Under the pieces are notes generated by a model. The model worked only from the letters and a program-made list of their open reading frames with translations. It was not told where the DNA came from and did not search any database. Position numbers and translations under genes: made by a program. This document shows positions 45,270-56,105 of a stretch of 64,000 nucleotides of DNA, piece after piece. The DNA comes from Arenicola marina (taxonomy: Eukaryota > Annelida > Polychaeta > Arenicolidae). The stretch's first letter is position 1; each line of letters begins with the position of its first letter. The DNA lies in NCBI GenBank assembly GCA_964019135.1, contig OZ025257.1, forward strand, positions 17,511,971-17,575,970, given 5' to 3'.

Positions 45270-46445
45270 AATCATAATTGAATTTTGTTTCTTGTTATGG
45301 CAGTATAACAATTATATGGAATAATCTGTATTTTCAGTTCAAAGCTAGCATCATGCCGAAGAAAGTAAGTATATGTATATCTGGTATATATGTACTCAAC
45401 ATTACTGCCAATATATATAAAGATAAGCAGGTTTACAATTAAATTAGTAAAATTTCTTCTGAAGTTAATCTATCATGTCTTTGGACTAATTTTAGCTTTA
45501 CCATGTTTACAGAAACAAAACCTGTTATAATGGTAAAACCTATATACAATCAACATATCATCTAATCATAATTGAATTTTGTTTCTTGTTATGACAGTAT
45601 AACAATTATATGGAATAATCTGTATTTTCAGTTCAAAGCTAGCATCATGCCGAAGAAAGTAAGTATATGTATATCTGGTATATATGTACTCAACATTACT
45701 GCCAATATATATAAAGATAAGCAGGTTTACAATTAAATTAGTAAAATTTCTTCTGAAGTTAATCTATCATATCTTTGGACTAATTTTAGCTTTACCATGT
45801 TTACAGAAACAAAACCTGTTATAATGGTACAACCTATATACAATCACCATATCATCTAATCATAATTGAATTTTGTTTCTTGTTATGACAGTATAACAAT
45901 TATATGGAATAATCTGTATTTTCAGTTCAAAGCTTGCATCATGCCGAAGAAAGTAACTATATGTATATCTGGTATATATGTACTCAACATTACTGCCAAT
46001 ATATATAAAGATAAGCAGGTTTACAATTAAATTAGTAAAATTTCTTCTGAAGTTAATCTATCATATCTTTGGACTAATTTTAGCTTTACCATGTTTACAG
46101 AAACAAAACCTGTTATAATGGTACAACCTATATACAATCAACATATCATCTAATCATAATTGAATTTTGTTTCTTGTTATGACAGTATAACAATTATATG
46201 GAATAATCTGTATTTTCAGTTCAAAGCTAGCATCATGCCGAAGAAAGTAAGTATATGTATATCTGGTATATATGTACTCAACATTACTGCCAATATATAT
46301 AAAGATAAGCAGGTTTACAATTAAATTAGTAAAATTTCTTCTGAAGTTAATCTATCATGTCTTTGGACTAATTTTAGCTTTACCATGTTTACAGAAACAA
46401 AACCTGTTATAATGATACAACCTATATAAAATCAACATATCATCT
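45270..46445 (+). repeat. Four tandem 294-bp units, each with a 27-nt ATG mini-exon
   Basis: Unit starts are at 45,270, 45,564, 45,858 and 46,152, exactly 294 bp apart and differing by only a few bases. Each contains TGTATTTTCAG, then a 27-nt segment ending ATGCCGAAGAAA, then GTAAGT. Segments are at 45,338-45,364, 45,632-45,658, 45,926-45,952 and 46,220-46,246. The third has a weakened donor (GTAACT) and GCTTGC for GCTAGC. Because 27 nt is nine codons, including any number keeps the frame. Confidence 0.9.
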
Positions 46446-47221
46446 AATTATTGACATTCTGGCCAACTAGTACTGATTACCTAAAAAAACTGGTATAAAT
46501 CTTCCTTAAAAATGATATGATTAATATTTAATTAGTTTAAAAGTACTGGATGATGGAAATTAATTATTCCCACTAAAAACATAAATATGTTAGAAGGCTA
46601 GCTAAAGTTAGGGTAATATTAAGAATACCAGTACATATATCCAGAAAATATTTGTGACATACAGTTTGTCAATTAAAGAACATGTTGTAGATAAAAGTAA
46701 AATGATATAGCAGCTAGTCCAATGATATCTTTGATAAGTTGTACATACTTAGACCAAGTATATGTTTTTTTCACACAATGAAGTAATGTAAACGAAATTT
46801 CAAGATTCCTAAAACAGGAACATGATTTTTGAAATATTTTATCAGCCTAATTCATAAAACAAAACTCACATTATAATAAACTATGAACAAATTAATAGCA
46901 GATAAAAGAAAATAGGGAATATATATATCCAGGGTAGTACATTAGGCATTTTGGAAAGACATTTTCGAATTTCCGAGAGTTGTGATATGTATATATTAAC
47001 TTTTGTAATAAAGTTAAATTAACATATAGTTAATAGTAATATAATACTTAGTATATATTCATAGAATATATATAGTTATATAGTTGCATGAATTTGGAAA
47101 TATGCCAGTTATGGTATTAAATAACCTGAACCTGCCGTTAACAGTGTCAATTGTCATGGTAATGACATTGAGAAATTATAGGTGAATGAGTGAACTTAGT
47201 TATCTGTACATTTCTCTTCAG

Positions 47222-47310
47222 CTAAAGGATATGTCACCAGTCGATGATGCAAGGATGTGGTCTGGACAAAGACGACTTTAGGATCGGCTCAGTTTCAAGC
47301 GGCGGTGGGG
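47222..47310 (+). CDS. Exon with start codon of the 141-residue ORF
   Basis: The acceptor TTTCTCTTCAG and donor GTAAAG bound 89 nt. ATGATG at 47,244 opens a frame, MMQGCGLDKDDFRIGSVSSG, that ends in phase 1 and continues through three more exons. Upstream of this ATG the same frame is closed by TAA at the exon start, so initiation must be here. A second frame, entered from the mini-exons, stops at 47,279-47,281. Confidence 0.5.
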
Positions 47311-48896
47311 GTAAAGAACATGTTTACGTTATAATAAAGCAATAATTTAAGATATGCATCCAAATCGATTGTATGATGATTACAACACAAATAATATTGT
47401 TCTATGATTTATTTATGCGTGTGGGCGCCCCAAGGTTTGTTTAAATCGGGACCACCGCACGGGATATCTTGCCCCAAGATGCCATCTTGTCGGTCAACAT
47501 AGCACTTGTAATGTCTATTGTTTACTTTTATATACCGATATTAACTAAAACTTTATCTTATCATGTTTTATCTCATTAAAGCTGTAGATATCGTGGGTTA
47601 ATTATCATTGTCGAAGCGCCTAATGCGATGTGAACCGGTAACATTTCGAATTATACGTGAAAACATGTACCGGTAGATGATTTATGATTATCTATACTTA
47701 ATTATCTATAAGAAAATATAATTATGTAATGCTTATGACCCGTTCAGTAGTGATTTGAAAGCGGATAGTGTTCTGTATAATTCTTTTATAATCTGGGGTA
47801 GGCAAACGACCATACGGAACATACGACATAAATACATTTTACAGTTATGAGTAAATGTGCCTGAGTTACCTTTTTATTAGTTTTGAAGAAGAACCGGTAC
47901 CCCTATTTTATCTAGTCAGTCTCTTTTTTTCTTTGCAAACCACTTTTAGCGAAATTACGTTATGTTTTTTAGCTTCATCTGAACCGACCAGCGCCAATTA
48001 TGAGGAAGTCACTGGTGAATATTTTTTTTTTTTTAAATACAGTAACAATATAATCTATTTGGGTCGAGATTCAGGTATAATTAAGATTGGAAAAGCTGTA
48101 CAATTAAGACCAGATATAGTTTGGTAATTAAATACTGTGTTCTGCATAATAAAGACTAGACTTGCTATTGGTGTAGTATATACATATAAATTAATGTAGT
48201 TTCAGTGAGATGGTTCAAGAAAGACACCGACTCCTCAAGGCGTCATTCGGCGACTTCTTTTCATGCAGGCCTGACGCCAAAGACAACAAAGGCAATCTTC
48301 CAAGTATGTTTCCGTTTGGCATCATATGTTAATGCATCTTTTTCCTGTGGTTGTCATCTAGTTATTTTCATATTCTACTGAAGTACACATTAACTGTTTG
48401 TGTATACGCTAAATTTAATTCCATTTAGGGTGTTTTTAATGGAAATACATTTAGGTTCTTAGTGCATAAAACTAACCTTTTCTTCATTTATTGTACGCAA
48501 TAAGTCATAGGGCATGCTGTTAAGCCACTTTTTTTGGATAAACTGGTACATCATGTGGGGAAAGTGCCGCTTTGCTATCTACATCGTCATCAAAATTTGG
48601 GCATATGATGTTTGCATGTCATTATGTATGTGGAAAATTGTTGTGTAATGCAGTTTTAACGGACATTTTAATTTCAGGCAAAAGGAGAAATTCTGCAATT
48701 CATAGCCTCACAGCAGCCTATGTGTCTCCAACAACTGACGGAAATGGCTGCATATAAGAAAACAAGAACTAAGCTCTTCAACAAAAGGAAGACAATGCGA
48801 CTAAAAATAATTCAGTCGTTACATGAACTCCTAGGTCACCCCCCTCCCTCACCATCATCTTTGATCACCTCATCTCTCACACTATCATCATCCTAG
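47244..48896 (+). CDS. Unrecognised 141-residue spliced gene
   Basis: Exons 47,244-47,310, 47,973-48,014, 48,206-48,303 and 48,678-48,896 join with phases 1, 1 and 0 without a stop, giving 141 residues. The N-terminal part is Gly/Ser-rich. The middle reads YEEVTVRWFKKDTDSSRR. The C-terminal part has a likely helical, lysine-rich region, ILQFIASQQPMCLQQL and KTRTKLFNKRKTMRLKIIQS, ending HPPPSPSS and a serine-rich tail. The last 20 or so codons and the TAG come from the start of the minisatellite, so the C-terminus is recent or variable. No family is recognised, no signal peptide or membrane segment is seen, and the basic C-terminus suggests nucleic-acid binding (inference only). AATAAA at 50,420 is the next poly(A) signal. 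Confidence 0.5.
47973..48014 (+). CDS. Exon 2 of the 141-residue ORF
   Basis: The acceptor TGTTTTTTAG and donor GTGAAT bound 42 nt encoding SSEPTSANYEEVT, phase 1 on both sides. Confidence 0.45.
48206..48303 (+). CDS. Exon 3 of the 141-residue ORF
   Basis: The acceptor GTAGTTTCAG and donor GTATGT bound 98 nt encoding RWFKKDTDSSRRHSATSFHA and then GLTPKTTKAIFQ. Confidence 0.5.
48678..48896 (+). CDS. Terminal coding exon of the 141-residue ORF
   Basis: The acceptor TTTAATTTCAG is followed by 72 codons and TAG. The coding part crosses from unique sequence into the minisatellite at about 48,830; HPPPSPSS is repeat-encoded. Confidence 0.5.
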   Translation, partial: AKGEILQFIASQQPMCLQQLTEMAAYKKTRTKLFNKRKTMRLKIIQSLHELLGHPPPSPSSLITSSLTLSSS

Positions 48897-50135
48897 GCCA
48901 CCTCCTCTCCCTCACTATCATCATCCTAGGTCACCTCTCCCTCACTCACACCATCCTAGCTCACCCCTTCTCACTATCGCCAGCCTAGGTCACCTCTCCC
49001 TCACTATCACCATCCTATGTCACCCCCTCACCTTCACCATCGTCCTAGGTCACTTCATTTTTCTCACTATCACCATCCTAGGTCACCCCCTCTCTCTCAC
49101 CATCAACCTAGGCACCTCCTTTCCCTCACTATCACCATCCTAGGTCACCCCTCCTCCCTCAACGTCACCCTTGGCCACCTCCCCTCCCTCACCATCATCT
49201 TAGGTCACCTCTCCCTCACTCACCCCATCCTAGGTCACCCCTTCTCCCTCAACATCATCTTATGGCACCTCCTCTCTCACTATCATCCTAGGTCACCTCT
49301 CCCTCACTCACACCATCTTAGGTCACCTCTCCCTCACTCACACCATCCTAGCTCACCCCTTCTCCCTCAACATCATCCTAGGTCACCTCTCTCTCACTAT
49401 CACCATCCTAGGTCACCCCCACTCCCTCACCATCATCCTAGGCACCTCCTCCCTCTCACTATCGCCATCCTAGGTCACCTCTCCCTCAATATAACCACCT
49501 TAGGTCACCCCCTCACCTTCACCATCGTCCTAGGTCACTTCATTTTTCTCACTATCACCATCCTAGGTCACCCCCTCTCTCTCACCATCAACCTAGGCAC
49601 CTCCTTTCCCTCACTATCACCATCCTAGGTCACCCCTTCTCCCTCAACGTCATCCTTGGCCACCTTCTCTCCCTCACCATCATCTTAGGTCACCTCTCCC
49701 TCACTCACCCCATCCTAGGTCACCCCTTCTCCCTCAACATCATCTTATGGCACCTCCTCTCTCTCACTATCATCCTAGGTCACCTCTCCCTCACTCACAC
49801 CACCCTCTTGCTCACCATCATCCTATGGCACCTCCTCTCCCTCACTGTCATCCTAGGTCACCCCCTCTCCCTCACCGTCATCCTAGGTCACCTCATTTTC
49901 CTCACTATCACCATCCCAGGTCACATCCTCTCCCTCACTATCACCATCCTAGGTCACCCCTTCTCCCTCACTATCACACAGCCTAGGTCACCCCCCTCTC
50001 TCACTATCATCATACTAGGTCACCCCCTCTCCCTCACTATCACCATCCTCGGTCACCCCCTCTCCCTCACCATCATCCTAGGTCAATCCCTCTCTCTCCC
50101 TATCACCATCCTAGGTAACCTAGGTCCTATCTATA
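48832..50135. repeat. CCTAGGTCACC minisatellite with 486-bp higher-order repeat
   Basis: About 40 imperfect units of 26-45 bp of the form CCTAGGTCACCCCCTCTCCC + TCACTATCACCAT. A block of about 290 bp starting near 49,027 recurs at 49,513, an offset of 486 bp. All plus frames are largely open (for example 49,017-49,628) because the unit lacks stops in several phases; these are not genes by themselves. Confidence 0.92.
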
Positions 50136-50770
50136 ATTAAATAATTTCATGAATTTCATGCTCAGTGCATTAGCTATAGCTTGTACACATATGTTTCTAA
50201 AAGACAGCATGTTTGTTAAGAATTTTATCCGCAAAATATTTGTCCTCACGGCGATTAATGGTTTGCTTCATATTGTCCTACTTCACAATTGAATCAAATC
50301 AAGTAGGAACTATGCACCATTGTGTTATTACATCAATGTTATAACTTAGAGAGCTTAGACAGTTGATCATATGATAAATTGCAAAACCATTGTATTTCTT
50401 GTAGTTAAGTTGTCAATTGAATAAAAATGACCATTATACCTACACCTGAATATCGGTTCATTCACATTTTATCGACGAGCTACCATTATCGCCCAAAAGG
50501 TCCATTTACCTCATGCAGCTCTGTATGGCATCACGTACGTCTCTTAATCTGACCTATAAGACTCCTATACTATTACGCTCGCACAACCATATATCAAATA
50601 CAAGAAATCAAATATTTCGTTTTATGCATTTTGCAATGATTGCATCTACTCTCCAAATATGAAACATTGAGATATGTTACATATGCTTCGGAATACGTAT
50701 ACCGTATTCTTCTGGTGATGAAGATGGATATATACGTGTTCTCATTGTAATTGGAATACCCGTATATACA
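50136..50770. other. Non-coding, with AATAAA
   Basis: AATAAA at 50,420 could end the transcript of the gene in the insertion. Nothing else is recognised before the subterminal repeats begin at about 50,770. Confidence 0.4.
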
Positions 50771-51074
50771 CTCGGTCTGCCTATTGATGGAATATCCGTA
50801 TATACTCGGTCTGCCTATTGATGGGATTTAAGTAAACAGCCTGGTCTGCCTAATGCCCAGCTAACACTTATATTTTTTAAGCAGACCAGATATCATGTAT
50901 ATTAGTTAAATATAAATATTGTAAGTGCTATTTACCTTGTCCTTTGTTACAGACAGATTAACTAGTCTAATGGTGCAAAGTAATACCATAAAAACATAAT
51001 CATTGACATTTGTGGAATATATTGAGATGGTCTGCCTAATGCCTAATTGTAAGCTTGGTCTGCCCAATGCTGGA

Positions 51075-51076
<2 letters not shown>

Positions 51077-51117
<41 letters not shown>

Positions 51118-51318
51118 TTATTGCATGCAACATAACTATATCAATATCAGTGTTGCCGGGCTACAATCTCTTCCAACAAAAGGGCTGTGTCGACATTCTT
51201 TGAGGGACCTTTTTTCATTATCTAATCAGCATATTCCTTAATGCCGCAAGTTGGACCCACGCCGACCTACGTAACAACATTAAAGTCTTGGACCGAGTCA
51301 CGTGGACAGGTAGTTTCT
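51077..51318. repeat. Left flank of methyltransferase module, Unit C, second part
   Basis: A (TA)n tract (51,079-51,112) leads into sequence that aligns with 8,290-8,503 and 1,960-2,160, directly 3' of the methyltransferase stop. Confidence 0.75.
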
Positions 51319-52260
51319 CTAACTGATAAAGTAAGGATTTAACCTCCCTACTGAAAACCCTTGTGTCTTTTCTGGTCGATAGTTGCTTTGAAATATCTCG
51401 ATGACCTGCCCTGCCCTCTTGGCTGACTCCCAGACGTCGCCCAGCTCCTTCTTCCACCTGCCTTTGTCCGGGTAGTTGTCCAGCAGGATGATGTTGTCCA
51501 CGCTGGCCATCTGCCGGAAGTTATTGTAGTCCGCAAGACACACTGGGTTTGTGTGGCCCCCATCGATGGATATGACGTCACACTTCACTGCGGGATTCGC
51601 TTGGCGGAACGCCGGAATCGATGTCGTAGAATCGCCCCACGTGACCGTCAGTCTCCCTGGAAACCGTTGCTGTAGGTAATCGGCCATCGGGTGTGCGTAG
51701 CCATGTTTACCGATGTCAAAGGAGTACACAGTGGTGTTGGGGTTAGCCTGTAGCCACATAAAACTGCTGTGGCCACCATTAAACCCGGTCTCACATACCG
51801 TCCTGACAAACGGCGCTCGCACTATATGGTAATAGGCGATAAACTCTTCTATGTAGTTTGCACTTGAGCCCTCCCGTATGCCACCCACCGCCTTTAACCT
51901 TTCCCTAATCTGATCATACTCCCGTTGGAATGTGTCAGGAAAAGGATTATCCTTGTCCACGTTCTTGAATAGATCTTGACAACGCGTCAGGGCGTTCGGT
52001 GCAAAAGAAAAAATATCATCCCAGTTCCATGTTTGTCTGAGTGGACTGACAAGTCCCTCGGGTCGGCTGGGTGGCGGGCCTAGTACGATGGAACCCAAGG
52101 CCGCCGTGGTCCGGGAGTAACCACTGTGACCGGTGCTGTACAGATAAAGGACGCCGAGGAGAACGAGGGCTGAGAAGACGAACCACAGACTGACTCTTTT
52201 GGGGATACGCCATTTTGAACTGCGAGTACCGGGTTTGCCCGAGCTTGGCTCCTGCATCAT
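51319..52260 (-). CDS. Type II membrane class I SAM-dependent methyltransferase-like protein, copy 3
   Basis: This is an intact single-exon ORF of 313 residues from the ATG of MMQEPSSG; the frame opens four codons earlier but only at GTG. The signal-anchor segment is at about residues 25-43 (LWFVFSALVLLGVLYLYST), followed by a proline-containing stem (GPPPSRPEGL), WNWDDIFSF, then the methyltransferase fold: VCETGFNGGHSS (about 155-166), VYSFDIG, VTWGDST, CDVISIDGGH, DNIILLDNYPD. The C-terminal IEIFQSNYRPEKTQGFSVGR is conserved with copy 2. Compared with copy 2 there is one residue fewer after LLDNYPD (KGRWKKEL for NRYGWMQKL). Absence of introns, with flanks duplicated together, argues for DNA-level duplication of an intronless gene. 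The substrate is unknown. Confidence 0.85.
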   Translation of the reverse strand: MMQEPSSGKPGTRSSKWRIPKRVSLWFVFSALVLLGVLYLYSTGHSGYSRTTAALGSIVLGPPPSRPEGLVSPLRQTWNWDDIFSFAPNALTRCQDLFKNVDKDNPFPDTFQREYDQIRERLKAVGGIREGSSANYIEEFIAYYHIVRAPFVRTVCETGFNGGHSSFMWLQANPNTTVYSFDIGKHGYAHPMADYLQQRFPGRLTVTWGDSTTSIPAFRQANPAVKCDVISIDGGHTNPVCLADYNNFRQMASVDNIILLDNYPDKGRWKKELGDVWESAKRAGQVIEIFQSNYRPEKTQGFSVGRLNPYFIS

Positions 52261-52299
52261 GACGAATAACACGCGTTAGTCTCTGCCAAATTCTTCAAT

Positions 52300-52617
52300 C
52301 CTTATAACATGGATGTAGCATAGGTAAGTAATTGAATTTAATAACATTTGCATCATTTCAGTCGGCTGCGATATGCGATATGCGATGATTGGCTAAGCCC
52401 CCACCCACCATCTCCCCACCATAGACTCACATAGAGCGTCAAACAAAACACGTGGCCATTGAAATCGATCATTGAGCTGCGCTTGAATAAGCTTAGCCGG
52501 CTGTTGTTTGCATTGCATATCAGCGAATACATTGGCATGCTCTCCGAGGCGCATTGTCCATGCATAAGTCAGGAGGAGCTCTGACCTATCTGCGACATGT
52601 CGGCATTCTGCAGGACG
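52300..52617 (+). repeat. RT fragment and degenerate 41-bp repeat, right flank Unit C
   Basis: The plus strand at 52,510-52,560 reads ISEYIGMLSEAHC, like 42,270-42,325. Only about one 41-bp unit follows, against eight in Unit B. Confidence 0.65.
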
Positions 52618-53021
52618 GAGGATTCTACAACTCCTGACTTTTCTAATATAACGTCATGTGCTGGATGCAAGAATGGCTGCACGAGGGTGGGTGGGAGATT
52701 TTATCCAGCGATTCTTGTTGCCAAACCAAAGGACAATGTCGGGAAATAAGTATTGATCTAGTTGCACATTTTGGAACTCTCACCAGTACAAAGCCCCATA
52801 CCTGTGTTCAAGGGCTTGAATGCTCGAATGCTTAAAATGTTCTAACAATTGTCAAAATCAGAAACATAGACGGTCTAGTTTTCCCGTATGTTGGAATCCT
52901 TCCAGATCTATCAAGTGGTATGAACGCTATCTTATGACCTCTAAGACGTGCAGACTTTGTTGGGGAGGCGCCATTTGAATTTGTGCTTGATACTTTGGCC
53001 CAAGCTAGGCTCTTGCATCAT
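52618..53021 (-). pseudogene. Decayed methyltransferase N-terminal duplicate, Unit C
   Basis: From ATG 53,021 the minus strand reads MMQEPSLGQ, HKFKWRLPNK and soon stops. It is the third member of the set at 3,670-3,917 and 10,440-10,508, again about 0.8 kb upstream of the intact gene. Confidence 0.65.
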
Positions 53022-53035
53022 ATTAACTTAATATA

Positions 53036-53340
53036 TAACTCATTAAAGAGTTATGAAGTTAACGCAGTTAACAAGTTAACACTTGTGGAATTACTTTTTA
53101 TCACTTTGGATGGTCGGCGATTACTTGATAAGGGTTAAAACCTGCACGATGCACGCACACTCCCACCAATTCCTGGTCTCATGTGGGTTGCACTTCATGG
53201 CTCTGTCGCGCGTCGGGTACTAGTGGGTATGAGCAGCCATGTATCAGGGCTAAGCGTTAACATGTCTCCTGCTTTTTGAGTTTAACTTTCGCATACTACG
53301 TTTGAACTAAAATGTCTAGCGCTCACATACCTTCCCATAT
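53036..53340. repeat. T-block repeat, partial, Unit C
   Basis: It aligns with 16,780-17,082 and continues directly into the R-block, giving the empty site for the 3.3-kb TIR element of Unit B. Confidence 0.7.
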
Positions 53341-53344
53341 CTTG

Positions 53345-54125
53345 TGCACCAGTCGCCTTTAAACCACATATGTATATATCAGTATGTCGTAACCAAGAAA
53401 CGCACAGCTAGACAACTAGGCAGCGAGGCAGGCCATTTAAATCGATAACCATCAAGTATTTTGTGTGACGTCATGTTTCAGTGTTCTGCGCCATGTAACT
53501 ATGGCAACCACTGTTTATTGAAGGGGTCGCATGGCGGTTTGGATCAGATTACAGTTCAGCGGCAAGTAGCCCTAGCTACCACTGAGCCAGATTAAGTAGT
53601 GCGTTGTATTGTATGAGAGTTTTGCTGTAGCACTAACCGAGCAAGAAAAGACAATGACATTAACTAGATGAATTACTAGTGTGTTTGAATCCCTCGTCAA
53701 TAGCAAAAAAATAATTACATATTTTAACTCACATAAACTAAATAATTGTGTTCATAAGTAATATATCGAAGTACGCCATGGTCATACACTTTAAATCCTC
53801 TGCATTCTGAAAGATATTTTATCAGGCATATCATCATTTCTAGTATCGCTTTTCAATTAAAAGAGTATTCACTGGTCATAAATTGAAACTCCAGACGCTA
53901 TGTTCTCTATGGTTAATCGATAATTGAAATTACTCATGCAGTACTTTAGTCTCTTAATAAAGAATATTACATTACTTCGTACGAGTGATATGGAGAAGCC
54001 TGAATTCGTGAACGATATATATCCATATTTGCATTTATCTTTAGTTTAAATGGTAAGCGGAAAAACAAATATCATATAATGTAATTGAAAATGATATCTC
54101 GCAATAAAACTTTGACCTTTTTGGG
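53345..54125. repeat. R-block repeat, copy in Unit C
   Basis: It aligns with 20,405-21,365 with internal deletions (about 150 bp near 53,600 is missing). Confidence 0.72.
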
Positions 54126-55544
54126 GTTTCACATCTCCACTCATACGCAGGACAAAGTATTTAGGGGCAAGTTGGAGCTTGCTATTCCTATAAATGAAGT
54201 CGGACCTGTCAACGGTTTTACAAGGTACGACGTTTCCATTACATTACGTTTCGAAACCTGCGCAGTTGATTAGGTATTAGCTCTTATATGTTAGGCAGCT
54301 TAAAGCCACGATTTCCTGATCGTAGATATATTATTCAGTATTATCTACACCTGGCAGTATGATTGTTACATTGTTACAACAAACATCATTATCGGCGCAC
54401 TGATCAAGAAAAATCAGACTGTATACGTTAACGAATGATTTCAAAACGAACTATTGTCGCGGTGTTGTCAAATTGTTCCATGAGTGTCGATTAAATATCA
54501 ACTAAAGCCGTTCTCTTCTGAGGCGGCGCCACTGCGTCATAAAACACTCAACCACCAGAACGAGGCCGGACGTGTGTAGAAGACGCCGTAGATCAGTTGC
54601 ATGGAGACGACGGGCGAGCCGAGGCGGGCGGTGGCGGCCATTTCGTGGCAATGAGAAGGGTCACTTTGAAAGTTAATAGGAGCCGTGTCTCCGAAATAAG
54701 CCCTTACTCTTTGCGAAAATACAAGATGTCATGGCATCTTCATCCAACATGGACATTTAGAATTCGAACCCCGAATCGAATAAGCGGATGCACTAGTAAT
54801 CACGTGGTTACTGCGCAAAAAGTGGCCCGAAGACCAACTCCCATCAGTCATTGGGTCGCAGTGTCTCAGAAGAGCTTGATAAATTGCATGTGACGTTAGC
54901 GGCTTAGATCTTGCGAAAACGGCGGAGGTACGTTCATAACATAACTAAGAATAACGCTCCTCATGCATAAACAGTAAATATAACATATTATATATAGGTG
55001 AAATGTCAAGAATAATTTGCGTTTTCTTGTCTCGGAAAGCAGATTAATGTAGGAAGTGGTTATAACCATTATTTGACGATTTGTTTTGACTGGGGTTTAA
55101 CGATGTCTTGCACCTACATGGCTGAAATAGGTTCGCAGTACCGCGAGTTCTTCTGTAGTCCTATCCTTTTTATCTAAGGACGTCAATATACAAAGCTACA
55201 CGGTGGTCGAGAAAGGCCTCAACAGGAAGTGTAGGCCATCGGTCTCCAGCGAATGAAGCCAGAACATTACGACACGGCCGTCAACATCCATTGGAATATC
55301 GGGAAAGTCAATGACCTCGTGGCGAAGTGGATTGTGGGACAATTGTGCGGACACAAGGTCCACTTCCTGAAATTATGATGAGATATATAAAACTCTACCT
55401 CTACGGTAAAAGCAATGTTCACAATCATAAGCCTAATACATAACATATACATATAAATTCCAGATGTTCACTAGCAAAAAGCAGATCATATATATTCATG
55501 AAGAAAAGAACACACCACTTAATTGTTACATAAGGTAGCTGTCT

Positions 55545-56105
55545 CCTATATGAAAATGAGTAAAGACTCAAATGTAATCAAATGTAGTCAACACATTAAG
55601 CTCATACTAACTGATCAAAGGAAATGTCTAGCCATGTATACTCCTTAAAAAAAAGTGTTGTTAAAATTCAAAGTTTTTATGACTATGTATCAAAAATGAA
55701 AGTGGCACGTTTCTTTCCGTGGGTATATACAGACGTTTATATCAATACATAAGTAAAGGATGGTCAATGTTTCAACTCGTCCTGTTTTTGTTGCCCGATG
55801 TGTCACCATAGGCGCGACCACACGTCACCATAAAGAAATATCACACAGGAACATATGTACCTAGTGGTAATGTGACTGTAATGTTGATCTTGTGTTCGTT
55901 TGAACTATTCCACTTTTGGGTCATGACGGATCGTCTCAATGCGATGGACTTTGCTATCCAAGTGATACTGATGACGTCGGATCATATGAATTTCAGCCAT
56001 TGGCCTGTATTCACTTGAGCGAAATTGATAATATAAATTCACTACAGGTACTCAATGTAAGAAAATCTTGCTCAGCAAAATAATTGTTCTAGTCGCGGAA
56101 TTACA
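55545..56105. other. Unit C-specific insertion in iGluR pseudogene
   Basis: About 0.56 kb has no counterpart in Unit B (insertion point about 24,105). There is no recognisable TIR, ORF or repeat. Confidence 0.45.

Larger units (their letters stand above)
43280..51076. mobile_element. 7.8-kb TIR-bounded insertion carrying a spliced gene
   Basis: It interrupts a block that is continuous in Units A and B. The ends are inverted: ATTCCAGCATTTGGCAGACC at 43,280-43,299 against GGTCTGCCCAATGCTGGAAT at 51,057-51,076, one mismatch in 20. CAT flanks both sides (43,277-43,279 and 51,077-51,079). Subterminal copies of GGTCTGCC or its complement occur at 43,291, 43,308 and 43,324 on the left, and near 50,778, 50,808, 50,842, 51,030 and 51,055 on the right, as expected of transposase-binding arrays. 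Inside lie a candidate gene, a 4 x 294-bp tandem array and a 1.3-kb minisatellite. No transposase motif was recognised, so it is non-autonomous or of an unfamiliar type. Confidence 0.7.

Noticed and set aside
49017..49628. 203-codon plus-strand ORF (HYHHPRSP-type protein)
   Set aside because: It lies wholly within the CCTAGGTCACC minisatellite; other frames are equally open, so it follows from the repeat unit.
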